Shown piece after piece: positions 41,153 through 49,308 of a stretch of DNA of 64,000 nucleotides. Below the pieces are notes generated by a model. It was not told the origin of the DNA. It was given only the letters and a program-made list of their open reading frames with translations, and made no database searches. The stretch is from Streptomyces sp. NBC_00663 (GTDB lineage Bacteria > Actinomycetota > Actinomycetes > Streptomycetales > Streptomycetaceae), in assembly GCF_036226885.1 (NCBI RefSeq), contig NZ_CP109027.1, forward strand, positions 7,564,001 to 7,628,000, given 5' to 3'. Position numbers and translations under genes: made by a program. Every line of letters begins with the position of its first letter. Position 1 is the first letter of the stretch.

Positions 41153-41235
41153 TCTCCCACTCGCGCACCGCCCGTTACTGCCAACTGGAGGGTGGGCGTT
41201 TCCTGTGGGGGTGCCTCGCCGTTGGCGGCTGCGGG
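41153..41235. repeat. Dispersed repeat, copy B (after MFS gene)
   Basis: Begins 2 nt after the MFS stop. Shares with copies A and C the blocks CTCCCACTCGCGCACCGCCCGT at the left and TGTGGGGGTGCCTCGCC, TTGGCGGCTGCGGG at the right; the middle is decayed. The ends can pair and may act as a terminator. Confidence 0.65.
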
Positions 41236-41258
41236 TAGTAACGTCAGGGACCAGTCGT

Positions 41259-41275
41259 AACTAGCGGTGCTAGTT
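41259..41275. promoter_or_regulatory. Palindromic operator before acyl-CoA dehydrogenase
   Basis: AACTAGC-GGT-GCTAGTT, perfect 7-3-7 palindrome, 22 nt upstream of the start codon and just before GGAGGG. Its position would block transcription start or elongation. The symmetry fits a TetR-family dimer, but no such gene lies nearby. Confidence 0.65.
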
Positions 41276-41297
41276 TTCTGTGTCGGAGGGTGTTGCC

Positions 41298-42488
41298 ATG
41301 TCTGGGGCCTCGAAGCTGCCGCCGTTCGATCCCGCCGATCCGCTCGGTATCGATGATCTGCTCGAACCCGAGGATCTGGCCGTTCGCGACACCGTGCGGG
41401 CCTGGGCCGCGGACCGGGTGCTGCCCTATGTCGCGGAGTGGTACGAGAGCGGGGAACTGCCCGGGATCCGCGAGCTCGCCCGGGAGCTCGGCGGGATCGG
41501 CGCGCTCGGGATGTCGCTCGACGGGTACGGGTGTGCCGGGGCCAGCGCGGTGCAGTACGGGCTTGCTTGTCTGGAGCTGGAGGCCGCCGACTCCGGGATC
41601 CGGTCTCTTGTCTCCGTGCAGGGCTCCCTCGCCATGTACGCCATTCATCGGTTCGGGAGCGAGGAGCAGAAGCAGGCCTGGCTGCCGCGCATGGCCGCCG
41701 GTGAGGTCATCGGCTGCTTCGGGCTGACCGAGCCCGACCACGGGTCCGACCCCGCGTCCATGCGGACGCACGCGAAGCGGGACGGCTCGGACTGGGTGCT
41801 CAACGGGCGCAAGATGTGGATCACCAACGGGTCCGTCGCCGGGGTCGCCGTGGTGTGGGCGCAGACGGACGAGGGCGTTCGCGGGTTCGTCGTCCCCACC
41901 GACAGCCCTGGATTCTCCGCGCCCGAGATCAAGCACAAGTGGTCACTGCGGGCGTCGGTCACCAGCGAGCTCGTGCTCGATGACGTACGGCTGCCCGCGG
42001 ATGCCGTGCTGCCGGAGGTCGTCGGGCTCAAGGGGCCGCTGAGCTGTCTGTCGCACGCCCGGTACGGGATCGTGTGGGGCGCGATGGGGGCCGCGCGGAG
42101 TTGTCTGGAGACCGCTGTCGCGTACGCGAAGACGCGGGAGCAGTTCGGGCGGCCCATCGGCGGGTTCCAGCTGACCCAGGCCAAGCTCGCCGACATGGCG
42201 GTCGAACTGCACAAGGGGATTCTGCTCGCCCATCATCTGGGGCGGCGCATGGACGCCGGCCGCCTGCGTCCCGAGCAGGTCAGCTTCGGCAAGCTCAACA
42301 ACGTACGTGAGGCCATCGAGATCTGCCGGACCTCGCGGACCATCCTCGGTGCCAACGGGATCTCCCTCGAATACCCCGTCATGCGGCACGCGACGAATCT
42401 GGAGTCGGTGCTGACGTACGAGGGGACCGTCGAGATGCACCAACTGGTACTGGGCAAGGCGCTCACCGGGCTGGACGCCTTCCGGTGA
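41298..42488 (+). CDS. Acyl-CoA dehydrogenase, glutaryl-CoA dehydrogenase-like
   Basis: FAD enzyme of 396 aa. Beyond the general fold (CFGLTEPDHGSDP, MWITNGSVAGVAVVWA) it follows human glutaryl-CoA dehydrogenase closely: SGIRSLVSVQGSLAMYAIH has the Arg that binds the glutaryl carboxylate, SLRASVTSELVLDDV and LGANGISLEYPVMRHATNLE match, and the catalytic Glu is in LTYEGTVEMHQLVLG. ATG 41298 has GGAGGG 8 nt upstream. Likely lysine or tryptophan breakdown. Confidence 0.9.
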   Translation: MSGASKLPPFDPADPLGIDDLLEPEDLAVRDTVRAWAADRVLPYVAEWYESGELPGIRELARELGGIGALGMSLDGYGCAGASAVQYGLACLELEAADSGIRSLVSVQGSLAMYAIHRFGSEEQKQAWLPRMAAGEVIGCFGLTEPDHGSDPASMRTHAKRDGSDWVLNGRKMWITNGSVAGVAVVWAQTDEGVRGFVVPTDSPGFSAPEIKHKWSLRASVTSELVLDDVRLPADAVLPEVVGLKGPLSCLSHARYGIVWGAMGAARSCLETAVAYAKTREQFGRPIGGFQLTQAKLADMAVELHKGILLAHHLGRRMDAGRLRPEQVSFGKLNNVREAIEICRTSRTILGANGISLEYPVMRHATNLESVLTYEGTVEMHQLVLGKALTGLDAFR

Positions 42489-42499
42489 ACCCTGCGCGG

Positions 42500-42524
42500 G
42501 GCAGGGCCGGTGAGCGGCCCTGCC
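42500..42524. terminator. Hairpin between acyl-CoA dehydrogenase and sflA-like gene
   Basis: Perfect 10-bp stem GGCAGGGCCG / CGGCCCTGCC with a 5-nt loop, between convergent stops at 42488 and 42525. It can end both transcripts. Confidence 0.8.
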
Positions 42525-42965
42525 TCAGCTCTGGTTGAAGAAACCGTCCGTGCGGTGCGCGGCCGGGTCGCCGTTCACGATCTCCGTGTTGGCGGGGGTC
42601 AGCAGGAAGACGCGGGTCGAGACACGCTCGATCGAACCACGCAGTCCGAAGATCAGGCCGGCCGCGAAGTCGACGACACGCTTGGCGTCGGCCGCTTCCA
42701 TCGCGGTCAGGTTCATGATGACGGGAACCCCGTCCCGGAAGAGCTCGCCGATGGCGCGCGCGTCCCGGAAGCTGTCCGGGGTGACCGTCCCGATGCGACG
42801 GCCCTTCTCCTCGGCCACGTCCGAGGCCACCTTGACCCGGGGGTCGGTGACCCAGGCATCCCCGGCCTCGGTCCCTTCGGAGTATCCGTCGTCGTCGTAG
42901 TAACGCTCGTCATCGTTGTCGTCAACGAGGCCCAGCCAGGCACTCGCCTTGCGCACCGATCCCAT
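42525..42965 (-). CDS. sflA: SepF-like cell-division protein (SflA type)
   Basis: 146 aa. The C-terminal SepF domain is complete: [40 protein letters not shown] and [11 protein letters not shown]. The N-terminus [15 protein letters not shown] is the membrane-binding helix, followed by an Asp-rich linker. It is not in a division cluster, so it is a paralogue rather than the main sepF. Streptomyces has two such paralogues, sflA and sflB; the neighbourhood fits sflA. SepF-like proteins act with FtsZ at the membrane. Confidence 0.85.
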   Translation of the reverse strand: MGSVRKASAWLGLVDDNDDERYYDDDGYSEGTEAGDAWVTDPRVKVASDVAEEKGRRIGTVTPDSFRDARAIGELFRDGVPVIMNLTAMEAADAKRVVDFAAGLIFGLRGSIERVSTRVFLLTPANTEIVNGDPAAHRTDGFFNQS

Positions 42966-43256
42966 GGACGCCTCCTCTCACAGCGGTCTGTTTTGCTTTC
43001 CGCATCCCTATGGTCATCCATGATGCGGACGTCACGCCAAGTGGATAGACGCCGCGCGGGGGGTTTGTGACGGTACTGGTGCACAGCGAATCCGTACAGA
43101 GCCCGGGTGCCCCAAGGGTCGTTTCCCATACGGCTGCTGACTGTGAGTGAAATATGATTCTTCACGGCGTATGGGTGAGGTACGGGGCGTACGGGTGAAC
43201 GGGGCAGTCGATACGATGCCGCCGCTGAACGTCGTACGCACCACGGGGGGATCGCC

Positions 43257-44465
43257 ATGTTCGGAATTGTCAGGCCCTGCCGTCATCGGCTCGGCGAGAG
43301 TCTCAAGACCCAGTGGATGGCGCATTTGTGCGGGCTGTGTCTCGCGCTGCGCAAGGATCACGGACAGTTTGCGCGAATCGTCACCAACTATGACGGGCTG
43401 CTCATATCGGTTCTGACGGAGGCTCAGGCGCTGCCGGAGGCCGGTGGGGGGAGGCGTACGGCGGGGCCCTGTCCCTTGCGCGGAATGCGTACCGCCTCCG
43501 TCGCCAGCGGTGAGGGGGCACGGCTCTCCGCCGCCGTCTCGCTGGTGCTCGCCTCGGCCAAGGTCCGGGACCATGTCGCCGACGGGGACGGGCTGCTGGC
43601 CCGCAAGCCGGTCGCGCTCGCGGCGCGCCGGGTCGCGTCGAGCTGGGGTGCGGCGGGGGCTCGTAGTGGATCCGCCGTCGGGTTCGACACCGCCGTGCTC
43701 GTCGACGCGGTCGACCGGCAGCTCGGCATCGAGACGCTCGCCGGGCCCGGGACGCCGATCCTGACCGTGACCGAACCGACCGAGACCGCGACCGCTGCGG
43801 CCTTCGCGCACACGGCCGTTCTGGCCGGACGGCCGGGCAACGCCGCACCGCTCGCCGAGGCCGGAGGGCTCTTCGGGCGGCTCGCGCATCTGCTGGACGC
43901 CGTGGAGGACAGGGAAACTGACGCCGCGTCGGGTGCCTGGAACCCGCTGACGGCCACGGGGACCTCCCTGACGGAGGCGCGGCGGCTCGCCGATGACGCC
44001 GTGCACGGGATCCGGCTGGCGTTGCGGGAGGTGGCCTGGGGGTCTGGGGTCTCCCCAGAAAGGCACAGCGCCGACGCGAAACTGGCGCATGTGCTGCTCG
44101 TGCATGAGCTGCGGGGGTCCGTGGACCGGGCCTTCGGTTCGGCGTCGTGCGGGCACGGGGGCGGCACGGCGGTCATGTCCTCGCCGTACGCGCCGCCCGG
44201 GCCCGGTGGTCCGGGGGTCCCGCCGCCCCCGGAGCCGCCCCGCCGGGACCGGCGTGGGCTGCTCGCGGGGTGTGCGGTGTGGATGGGGCTCGCCTGCACC
44301 TGCCAGATGTGCTGCGGGACCTTCGAGGACCCGTGGAGCCGGCAGCGGCGGGAAGGGCTGTGCAGCGGGTCCGACTGCGGGGACTGCTGTGACTGTTGCA
44401 GCTGCTGTGAGGGCTGCGGCGACTGCTGTGACGGGTGCGACTGCGGCTGTGACTGCGGGTGCTGA
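43257..44465 (+). CDS. DUF5685 protein with cysteine-rich C-terminal tail
   Basis: 402 aa of unknown function. The family start MFGIVRPCRHRLGESL and AHLCGLCLALRKDHGQ contain conserved Cys/His that could bind metal. The long middle is helical and Ala-rich. After a Pro/Gly linker comes GCAVWMGLACTCQMCCGTF, then a tail with 16 cysteines in the last 34 or so residues, alternating with Gly and Asp (DCCDCCSCCEGCGDCC) and ending in Cys. ATG 43257 follows GGGGGG. The 291 bp upstream hold no other gene. Confidence 0.8.
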   Translation: MFGIVRPCRHRLGESLKTQWMAHLCGLCLALRKDHGQFARIVTNYDGLLISVLTEAQALPEAGGGRRTAGPCPLRGMRTASVASGEGARLSAAVSLVLASAKVRDHVADGDGLLARKPVALAARRVASSWGAAGARSGSAVGFDTAVLVDAVDRQLGIETLAGPGTPILTVTEPTETATAAAFAHTAVLAGRPGNAAPLAEAGGLFGRLAHLLDAVEDRETDAASGAWNPLTATGTSLTEARRLADDAVHGIRLALREVAWGSGVSPERHSADAKLAHVLLVHELRGSVDRAFGSASCGHGGGTAVMSSPYAPPGPGGPGVPPPPEPPRRDRRGLLAGCAVWMGLACTCQMCCGTFEDPWSRQRREGLCSGSDCGDCCDCCSCCEGCGDCCDGCDCGCDCGC

Positions 44466-44499
44466 TGTGACGTCAGCCCTCAGTCCCCACCCCTCGGTC

Positions 44500-45444
44500 T
44501 CAGTCCTTCAGCTCGGGTGGTGAGATCTCCGACTTGGTGATCGCCGAGCCCGTCGTACCCCACTTCTTGAGGATCCTGGCGTACGTCCCGTCCTCGATCA
44601 GCTTGTTCACCGCCGCCTGGAACGCCGGCGTCAGCTTCGTGTCCTTCTTGAAGGCGAAGCCGACGTCCAGGCGGTGGTACTCGTTGAGGAACTTCACGCC
44701 GCTCTGGTGGGCCACGGCGTAGCGCAGACCGTTGATGGTGGACATCACCACATCGCTGCGGCCCTGCTGGAGCGAGGACCAGATGGCGCCCTGCTCGTTG
44801 TAGGTCTGCACCTGGTACGCCTTGTCGCCGGCGTCCGTGCACAGGTGCTTGTTCTCCTCCAGCGTCGCCTCGAAGGTGGTGCCCGCGCCGGTCGCGACGT
44901 TCAGACCGCACAGCTGCTTGAGGTCGGTCACCTTGGTGAGCTTGCTGTCCTCGCGGGTGGCGAAGCCCTGGCCGTCGTTGATGTAGGTGACGAAGTCGAT
45001 CGTCCTGCGGCGCTCGTCGGTCACACCGAAGTTGCCGACGCCCAGGTCGTACTTGCCGCTGTCGAGGGCGGGGAGGATCGCCTCGAAGCTCGCCTGCTGG
45101 GTCTTGAGTTCGATGCCGAGCACCTTGGCGACGGCGTTCGCGAAGTCGACGTCCTGGCCCACAAGCGTCTTGCCGTCGTCCAGGATCGAGGTGCCCGGGG
45201 GCTGACCCGAGACGCTGACCGCGAGGGTGAGGCTCGTGGTGCCGGACGGCAGCAACTCGGCCGCCGCCGCGTCCTTCTTGATGGCGGAGACGACGTCCCT
45301 GGTGGGGATCTCGTCGGACTTCGCCGCGGCGTTCACGGCGTCGTCGTCGCTGCCGGAGCCGCACGCGGTGAGGAGCAACGTCGCCGCGGAGATCGCGACA
45401 AAGGGGGCTATCAGTCTGTTTCGGGCGCGCGAAGGCGTACGCAT
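44500..45444 (-). CDS. Amino-acid ABC transporter substrate-binding lipoprotein (family 3)
   Basis: 314 aa. Lipobox LLLTACG after a basic N-terminus; then the family-3 binding fold with LVGQDVDFANAVAKVLGIEL, LDSGKYDLGVGNFGVTDERR and the C-terminal KLIEDGTYARILKKWG. ATG 45444 has AGGAGA about 10 nt upstream. It is the receptor for the divergent permease/ATPase. A leader peptide and terminator hairpin precede it, pointing to cysteine-controlled expression and so to a sulfur-containing substrate rather than glutamate. Confidence 0.9.
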   Translation of the reverse strand: MRTPSRARNRLIAPFVAISAATLLLTACGSGSDDDAVNAAAKSDEIPTRDVVSAIKKDAAAAELLPSGTTSLTLAVSVSGQPPGTSILDDGKTLVGQDVDFANAVAKVLGIELKTQQASFEAILPALDSGKYDLGVGNFGVTDERRRTIDFVTYINDGQGFATREDSKLTKVTDLKQLCGLNVATGAGTTFEATLEENKHLCTDAGDKAYQVQTYNEQGAIWSSLQQGRSDVVMSTINGLRYAVAHQSGVKFLNEYHRLDVGFAFKKDTKLTPAFQAAVNKLIEDGTYARILKKWGTTGSAITKSEISPPELKD

Positions 45445-45559
45445 GGCGGGACTGTCTCCTGTGAGCGAGGAAAGCGCTGAGTGAGGGGAGGGCGCGTGTG
45501 AAGGCGAGGAAGGAGAAAGGGAGAAGGTGAAGCCGGTGAAGCCGGTGAACGCGCAAAAG

Positions 45560-45580
45560 GCGCCCCGGTCACCGGGGCGC
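45560..45580 (-). terminator. Attenuator hairpin between leader peptide and binding-protein gene
   Basis: Perfect inverted repeat GCGCCCCGGT-G-ACCGGGGCGC read on the minus strand, followed directly by CTTTTGCGC. It lies 14 nt after the leader-peptide stop and 115 nt before the gene. A GC stem plus T run between a leader peptide and its gene is the layout of transcription attenuation. Confidence 0.75.
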
Positions 45581-45593
45581 GCAGGGGGTCAGC

Positions 45594-45665
45594 TCAACAG
45601 GAAGAGGACCACACGCGACCGAGGTCGATGTGGGAGCGCTTGACCAGCCACTGCTGTGGATGCAT
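45594..45665 (-). CDS. Leader peptide of the actinobacterial sulfur-gene type
   Basis: 23 codons, too short for standard gene finding. From ATG 45665 it reads MHPQQWLVKR, then SHIDLGRVW and ends SSSC just before TGA. LVKRSHIDLGRV is the conserved core of the short putative leader peptides found upstream of sulfate, cysteine and methionine-related genes in Streptomyces, and those often end in cysteine. A ribosome waiting at the final Cys codon when cysteine is short could prevent the following hairpin from forming. Confidence 0.85.
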   Translation of the reverse strand: MHPQQWLVKRSHIDLGRVWSSSC

Positions 45666-45736
45666 GGGCCAAGTGGAACAGGCATCCGGTGGTGCGTCAA
45701 CTGACCTGAGACGTACGGCTCACAGTGTGGACAGCC

Positions 45737-45767
45737 TTGACAGCGAGGGGAAATGGCCCCGTAGTCT
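45737..45767 (+). promoter_or_regulatory. Probable promoter of permease operon
   Basis: TTGACA (45737-45742) and TAGTCT (45762-45767), spacer 19 nt, about 65 nt upstream of the permease start. On the other strand CAGTTGACGCACC near 45690-45702 is the likely -35 area for the leader transcript. Confidence 0.5.
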
Positions 45768-45832
45768 CGAAAGGCGGCCCTGCTGAGGGGCTCGGCCGTA
45801 TGTGAAGGCGTCTGTCCACACGGAGCTTTCGC

Positions 45833-46690
45833 ATGTCCTCCGACACCCTCGCCAAAGCCCCCGCCGCCCCGGACCTACCCGAGGACGCGGGTTCCCTGCG
45901 GATCGTCCCGCAGCGCCGACCCGGTCAGTGGGCCGCCGCCGTCGCCGTCCTGGTGCTGCTCGCTCTCGCCGTCAACTCGGTCCTGCGCAACGACGCGTTC
46001 CAATGGGACGTCGTCGCCGACTACTTCACCTCGCGGTCCGTGCTGCGCGGCCTGTGGCTCACCCTCTGGCTGACCGCCGTGGTCATGGTGCTCGGCTTCG
46101 CCCTCGGCACCCTGCTCGCCGCGGCCAGACTGTCCGCCAACCCCGTGCTGAGAAGCGTCAGTTGGGGGTACGTCTGGCTGTTCCGGTCGATCCCGATCCT
46201 GGTGCAGCTGCTGCTGTGGTTCAACATCGGGGCGCTGTACCCGCAGATCCTCGGCGTGAAGACCGTCGATCTGCTCGGCCCTGTCACCGTCGCCGTCATC
46301 GGGCTCACCCTGCACGAGGCCGCCTATGCCGCCGAGGTGGTGCGCGGCGGCATCCTCTCCGTCGACCGGGGGCAGATCGAGGCCGCGCAGGCGCTCGGGC
46401 TGGGCCGGGTGCGTCGCTGGTGGCGGATCGTGCTCCCGCAGGCGATGCGCTCCATCGTGCCGCCCGCCGGGAACATGCTGATCGGCACCCTGAAGGGCAC
46501 CTCCATCGTCAGCGTCATCGCCGTACAGGACCTGCTCTACTCGGTGCAGCTCGTCTACCACCGCACCTACGAGGTCATCCCGCTGCTGATGGTGGCCACC
46601 GTCTGGTACACCGTCGTCACCTCGGTGCTCAGCGTCGGCCAGTACTACCTGGAGCGGTACTACGCGCGCGGCTCGGAGACGGCGCGATGA
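45833..46690 (+). CDS. Amino-acid ABC transporter permease
   Basis: 285-aa permease of the polar-amino-acid (HisMQ) family with five or six helices. The GxW LWLTLWLTAVVMVLGF start, LFRSIPILVQLLLWFN, and the ATPase-contact EAA loop EAAQALGLGRVRRWWRIVLPQA are typical, as is YTVVTSVLSVGQYYLERYYA at the end. ATG 45833 has GGAG 7 nt upstream. First gene of a tight five-gene operon (ATGA overlap with the next). Confidence 0.92.
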   Translation: MSSDTLAKAPAAPDLPEDAGSLRIVPQRRPGQWAAAVAVLVLLALAVNSVLRNDAFQWDVVADYFTSRSVLRGLWLTLWLTAVVMVLGFALGTLLAAARLSANPVLRSVSWGYVWLFRSIPILVQLLLWFNIGALYPQILGVKTVDLLGPVTVAVIGLTLHEAAYAAEVVRGGILSVDRGQIEAAQALGLGRVRRWWRIVLPQAMRSIVPPAGNMLIGTLKGTSIVSVIAVQDLLYSVQLVYHRTYEVIPLLMVATVWYTVVTSVLSVGQYYLERYYARGSETAR

Positions 46691-48462
46691 GCCGGGGCAC
46701 GCTGGTGATCGTCGGGGCCGGGCCGCGGGGGACCGGTCTGATCGAGCGGATCGCCGCCAACGCGCCCGAGCTGTACGCCGGTTCGGGCCTGTCCGACGAA
46801 GGCTTCGACATTCATTTGGTGGACCCGCACCCGCCCGGCGCCGGCCGCATCTGGCGGGAGGCCCAGTCGCCGCTGCTGTGGATGAACTCGCACGCCGAGG
46901 ACGTCACCATGTTCACCGACGAGACGGTGACCATGGAGGGCCCTGTGCGCCCCGGGCCCACCCTGCACGAGTGGGCCGGCATCGACGGCGCCACCTTCGC
47001 CGACCGGCAGCTCCAGGGCTCCTATCTGCGCTGGGTGCACGAGCGGGCGGTGGCGGACCTGCCGGACGGCATCCGCGTCCACCACCACCCACGGCGCGCC
47101 CTGCGGATCAGCGGTCCGCGCGAGGGACGTCAGCAGGTGTGGCTGGAGGGCCGCCCACGCCCGCTGCTCGCCGACCTGGTCGTGCTCGCCCTCGGCCATC
47201 TGGACGCCGAACTGGATGATGAACAGGGTGAGTTGGCGGCCTACGCCGATGCGCACGGGCTCGTCCACCTCCCGCCCGACTTCACCGCCGACAGCGACCT
47301 GTCCGCGCTGGCACCCGGCGAGCCGGTCCTCGTCCGGGGCTTCGGGCTGGCCTTCGTCGACCTGATGGTGCTGCTCACCGAGGGGCGCGGCGGACACTAC
47401 GAGGGGGACACCTATGTGCCCTCGGGGCGGGAGCCGGTGCTGTACGTCGGGTCGCGGCGCGGAGTGCCGTACCACTCGAAGATCGGGTACGAGTGGACCG
47501 GCGAACGCCCGCCGCTGCCCCGGTTCTTCGGTCCTGCCGAGGTGGATCAACTGCTCGCGCTCCCTGGCGGGTTCGACTTCCGGCGGGACGTGTGGCCGCT
47601 GGTGGAGAAGGAACTGGGGTTCGCCCACTACCACCGGCTCTTCGATGTCCACCCCGAACGGACCTCTGTCGCCTGGGCGGACTTCGAGGAGAAGTACACG
47701 GCGGCCGAAGGCGAGGCGGAGATCCGGGCGCTGGTGGCGTCCGCCGTGCCCGATCCCGCCGACCGGCTGGACCTGGCGGCGCTCGACCGGCCCCTGGAGG
47801 GGATGCGGTACGGGTCGTACGAGGAGTTCCAGGTAGGGCTTCGGGGGTATGTGGAGCGGGATCTGAGCCGACGTCATGATCCGTCGTACAGTCCGGACTT
47901 GGCGGTCTTTCTCGGGCTGCTCTCCGTCTACGGGCAGCTGATCCGGCTCGGCGGTGTCCCGTCCTGGTGGCACGGCTTCTTCAGTTATCTGGCCTCCGGG
48001 CCGCCCGGGCCCCGGCTGCGGCAGCTGCTCGCCCTCTCGCGGGCCGGTGTCCTGAAGTTCGTGGGCGCCGACATGAGTGTCACCGCCGAGGACGGGGTGT
48101 TCCGGGCGGCGAGCGCGACCGTGCCGGGAGCCTTCGTCGAGGCGCGGGCGCTGGTCGAGGCGCGGCTGCCGGAGCCCACCGTCGGGCGGGCCCGGGACAC
48201 GCTGCTGCGTGAGCTGTACGCCGACGGGGCCGCCGAGACGCCCGACGGGCTGCTCCGGGTCGACCCCGCCGACGGGCGGATCCTCGACCGGAACGGCCGG
48301 CCGCATCCCCGGCGCTTCGCCCTCGGCCCCTACACCGACGGCCGTACCCCCGGCGCCTTCACCCGGCCCCGCACCGGCGGACCCGCGTTCCGGCAGAACG
48401 ACGCGACCGCGCGGGCGGCACTGCTGTTCCTGGGGGCGCAGGCCGGGCGGGCGGCGGCGTGA
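46687..48462 (+). CDS. FAD/NAD(P)-binding protein, pfam13454-like
   Basis: 591 aa. The N-terminal dinucleotide fold is TLVIVGAGPRGTGLIERIA, followed by DIHLVDPHPPGAGRIW and the second motif LVVLALGHLDAELDDE; GFGLAFVDLMVLLTEGRGG is also characteristic of this group. Relatives occur beside siderophore, sulfur and amino-acid genes, with unclear reactions. It is embedded between the permease and ATPase of one transporter, so it should act on the imported compound or supply reduced flavin to the two downstream monooxygenases; this role is inferred. Confidence 0.82.
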   Translation: MSRGTLVIVGAGPRGTGLIERIAANAPELYAGSGLSDEGFDIHLVDPHPPGAGRIWREAQSPLLWMNSHAEDVTMFTDETVTMEGPVRPGPTLHEWAGIDGATFADRQLQGSYLRWVHERAVADLPDGIRVHHHPRRALRISGPREGRQQVWLEGRPRPLLADLVVLALGHLDAELDDEQGELAAYADAHGLVHLPPDFTADSDLSALAPGEPVLVRGFGLAFVDLMVLLTEGRGGHYEGDTYVPSGREPVLYVGSRRGVPYHSKIGYEWTGERPPLPRFFGPAEVDQLLALPGGFDFRRDVWPLVEKELGFAHYHRLFDVHPERTSVAWADFEEKYTAAEGEAEIRALVASAVPDPADRLDLAALDRPLEGMRYGSYEEFQVGLRGYVERDLSRRHDPSYSPDLAVFLGLLSVYGQLIRLGGVPSWWHGFFSYLASGPPGPRLRQLLALSRAGVLKFVGADMSVTAEDGVFRAASATVPGAFVEARALVEARLPEPTVGRARDTLLRELYADGAAETPDGLLRVDPADGRILDRNGRPHPRRFALGPYTDGRTPGAFTRPRTGGPAFRQNDATARAALLFLGAQAGRAAA

Positions 48463-48546
48463 CAGTGGCCGTTCGGCGGCTTGGAAGCGGCCGTTTTCGG
48501 CGGCCTGGCACCCCCCTCACCACTACTTCTGCGAGGAACCCCACCC

Positions 48547-49308
48547 ATGACCGTCATGGTCGACATCAGGTCCGTCCACAAGAGCTTCGGCTCCCTGGAA
48601 GTGCTCAAGGGCATCGACCTCACCGTGCGCGCCGGCGAGGTCACCGTGATCCTCGGTCCGTCCGGCTCCGGCAAGTCGACGCTGCTGCGCACCATCAACC
48701 ACCTGGAGAAGGTGGACGGCGGCGCGATCAGCGTGGACGGGGCGCTGATCGGCTACCGGCGCTCGGGCGACCGGCTGTACGAGCTGCCCGAGCGCGAGGT
48801 GCTCCGGCAGCGCACTCACATCGGCTTCGTCTTCCAGAACTTCAACCTCTTCCCGCACCTCACCGTGCTGGACAACGTCATCGAAGCGCCCGTCTCCGCG
48901 CTGAAGCGCCCCCGCAAGGAGGCCGTCGCGAGCGCGCGCAAGCTGCTCGACCGGGTCGGGCTCGCCGAGAAGGCCGACGCCTACCCCCGTCAGCTCTCCG
49001 GCGGACAGCAGCAGCGGGTCGCCATCGCGCGGGCGCTCGCGCTGGAGCCGAAGCTGCTGCTGTTCGACGAGCCGACGTCCGCGCTCGACCCGGAGCTGGT
49101 CGGTGAAGTCCTCGACGTCATCAAGGACCTGGCCCATCAGGGCACGACGATGATCGTCGTCACGCACGAGATCGGGTTCGCCCGGGAGGTCGCCGACACG
49201 GTGGTGTTCATGGACGACGGACGGATCGTCGAACAGGGCCCGCCGGGCGAGGTACTGGACAACCCGCGGCACGACCGCACGCGGGCCTTCCTCTCGAAGG
49301 TGCTGTGA
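48547..49308 (+). CDS. Amino-acid ABC transporter ATP-binding protein
   Basis: 253 aa, polar-amino-acid (GlnQ-type) ATPase. Walker A GPSGSGKST, FVFQNFNLFPHLTVLDNVIE, signature LSGGQQQRVAIARALALEP, Walker B LLLFDEPTSALDPE and the H-loop VVTHEIGFARE are intact. ATG 48547 has GAGGAA 10 nt upstream; an ATG at 48556 is possible. It follows the FAD gene by 84 nt, and its stop overlaps the next start. Confidence 0.94.
   Translation: MTVMVDIRSVHKSFGSLEVLKGIDLTVRAGEVTVILGPSGSGKSTLLRTINHLEKVDGGAISVDGALIGYRRSGDRLYELPEREVLRQRTHIGFVFQNFNLFPHLTVLDNVIEAPVSALKRPRKEAVASARKLLDRVGLAEKADAYPRQLSGGQQQRVAIARALALEPKLLLFDEPTSALDPELVGEVLDVIKDLAHQGTTMIVVTHEIGFAREVADTVVFMDDGRIVEQGPPGEVLDNPRHDRTRAFLSKVL

Noticed and set aside
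44480-45556. Longer minus-strand frame over the binding-protein gene
   Set aside because: It is in a different frame from the lipoprotein with lipobox and family-3 motifs and has no conserved features.
45500-45560. Second short peptide in the GGTGAAGCC repeats
   Set aside because: Three short direct repeats open several small frames, but none has a ribosome site or resembles the leader family.
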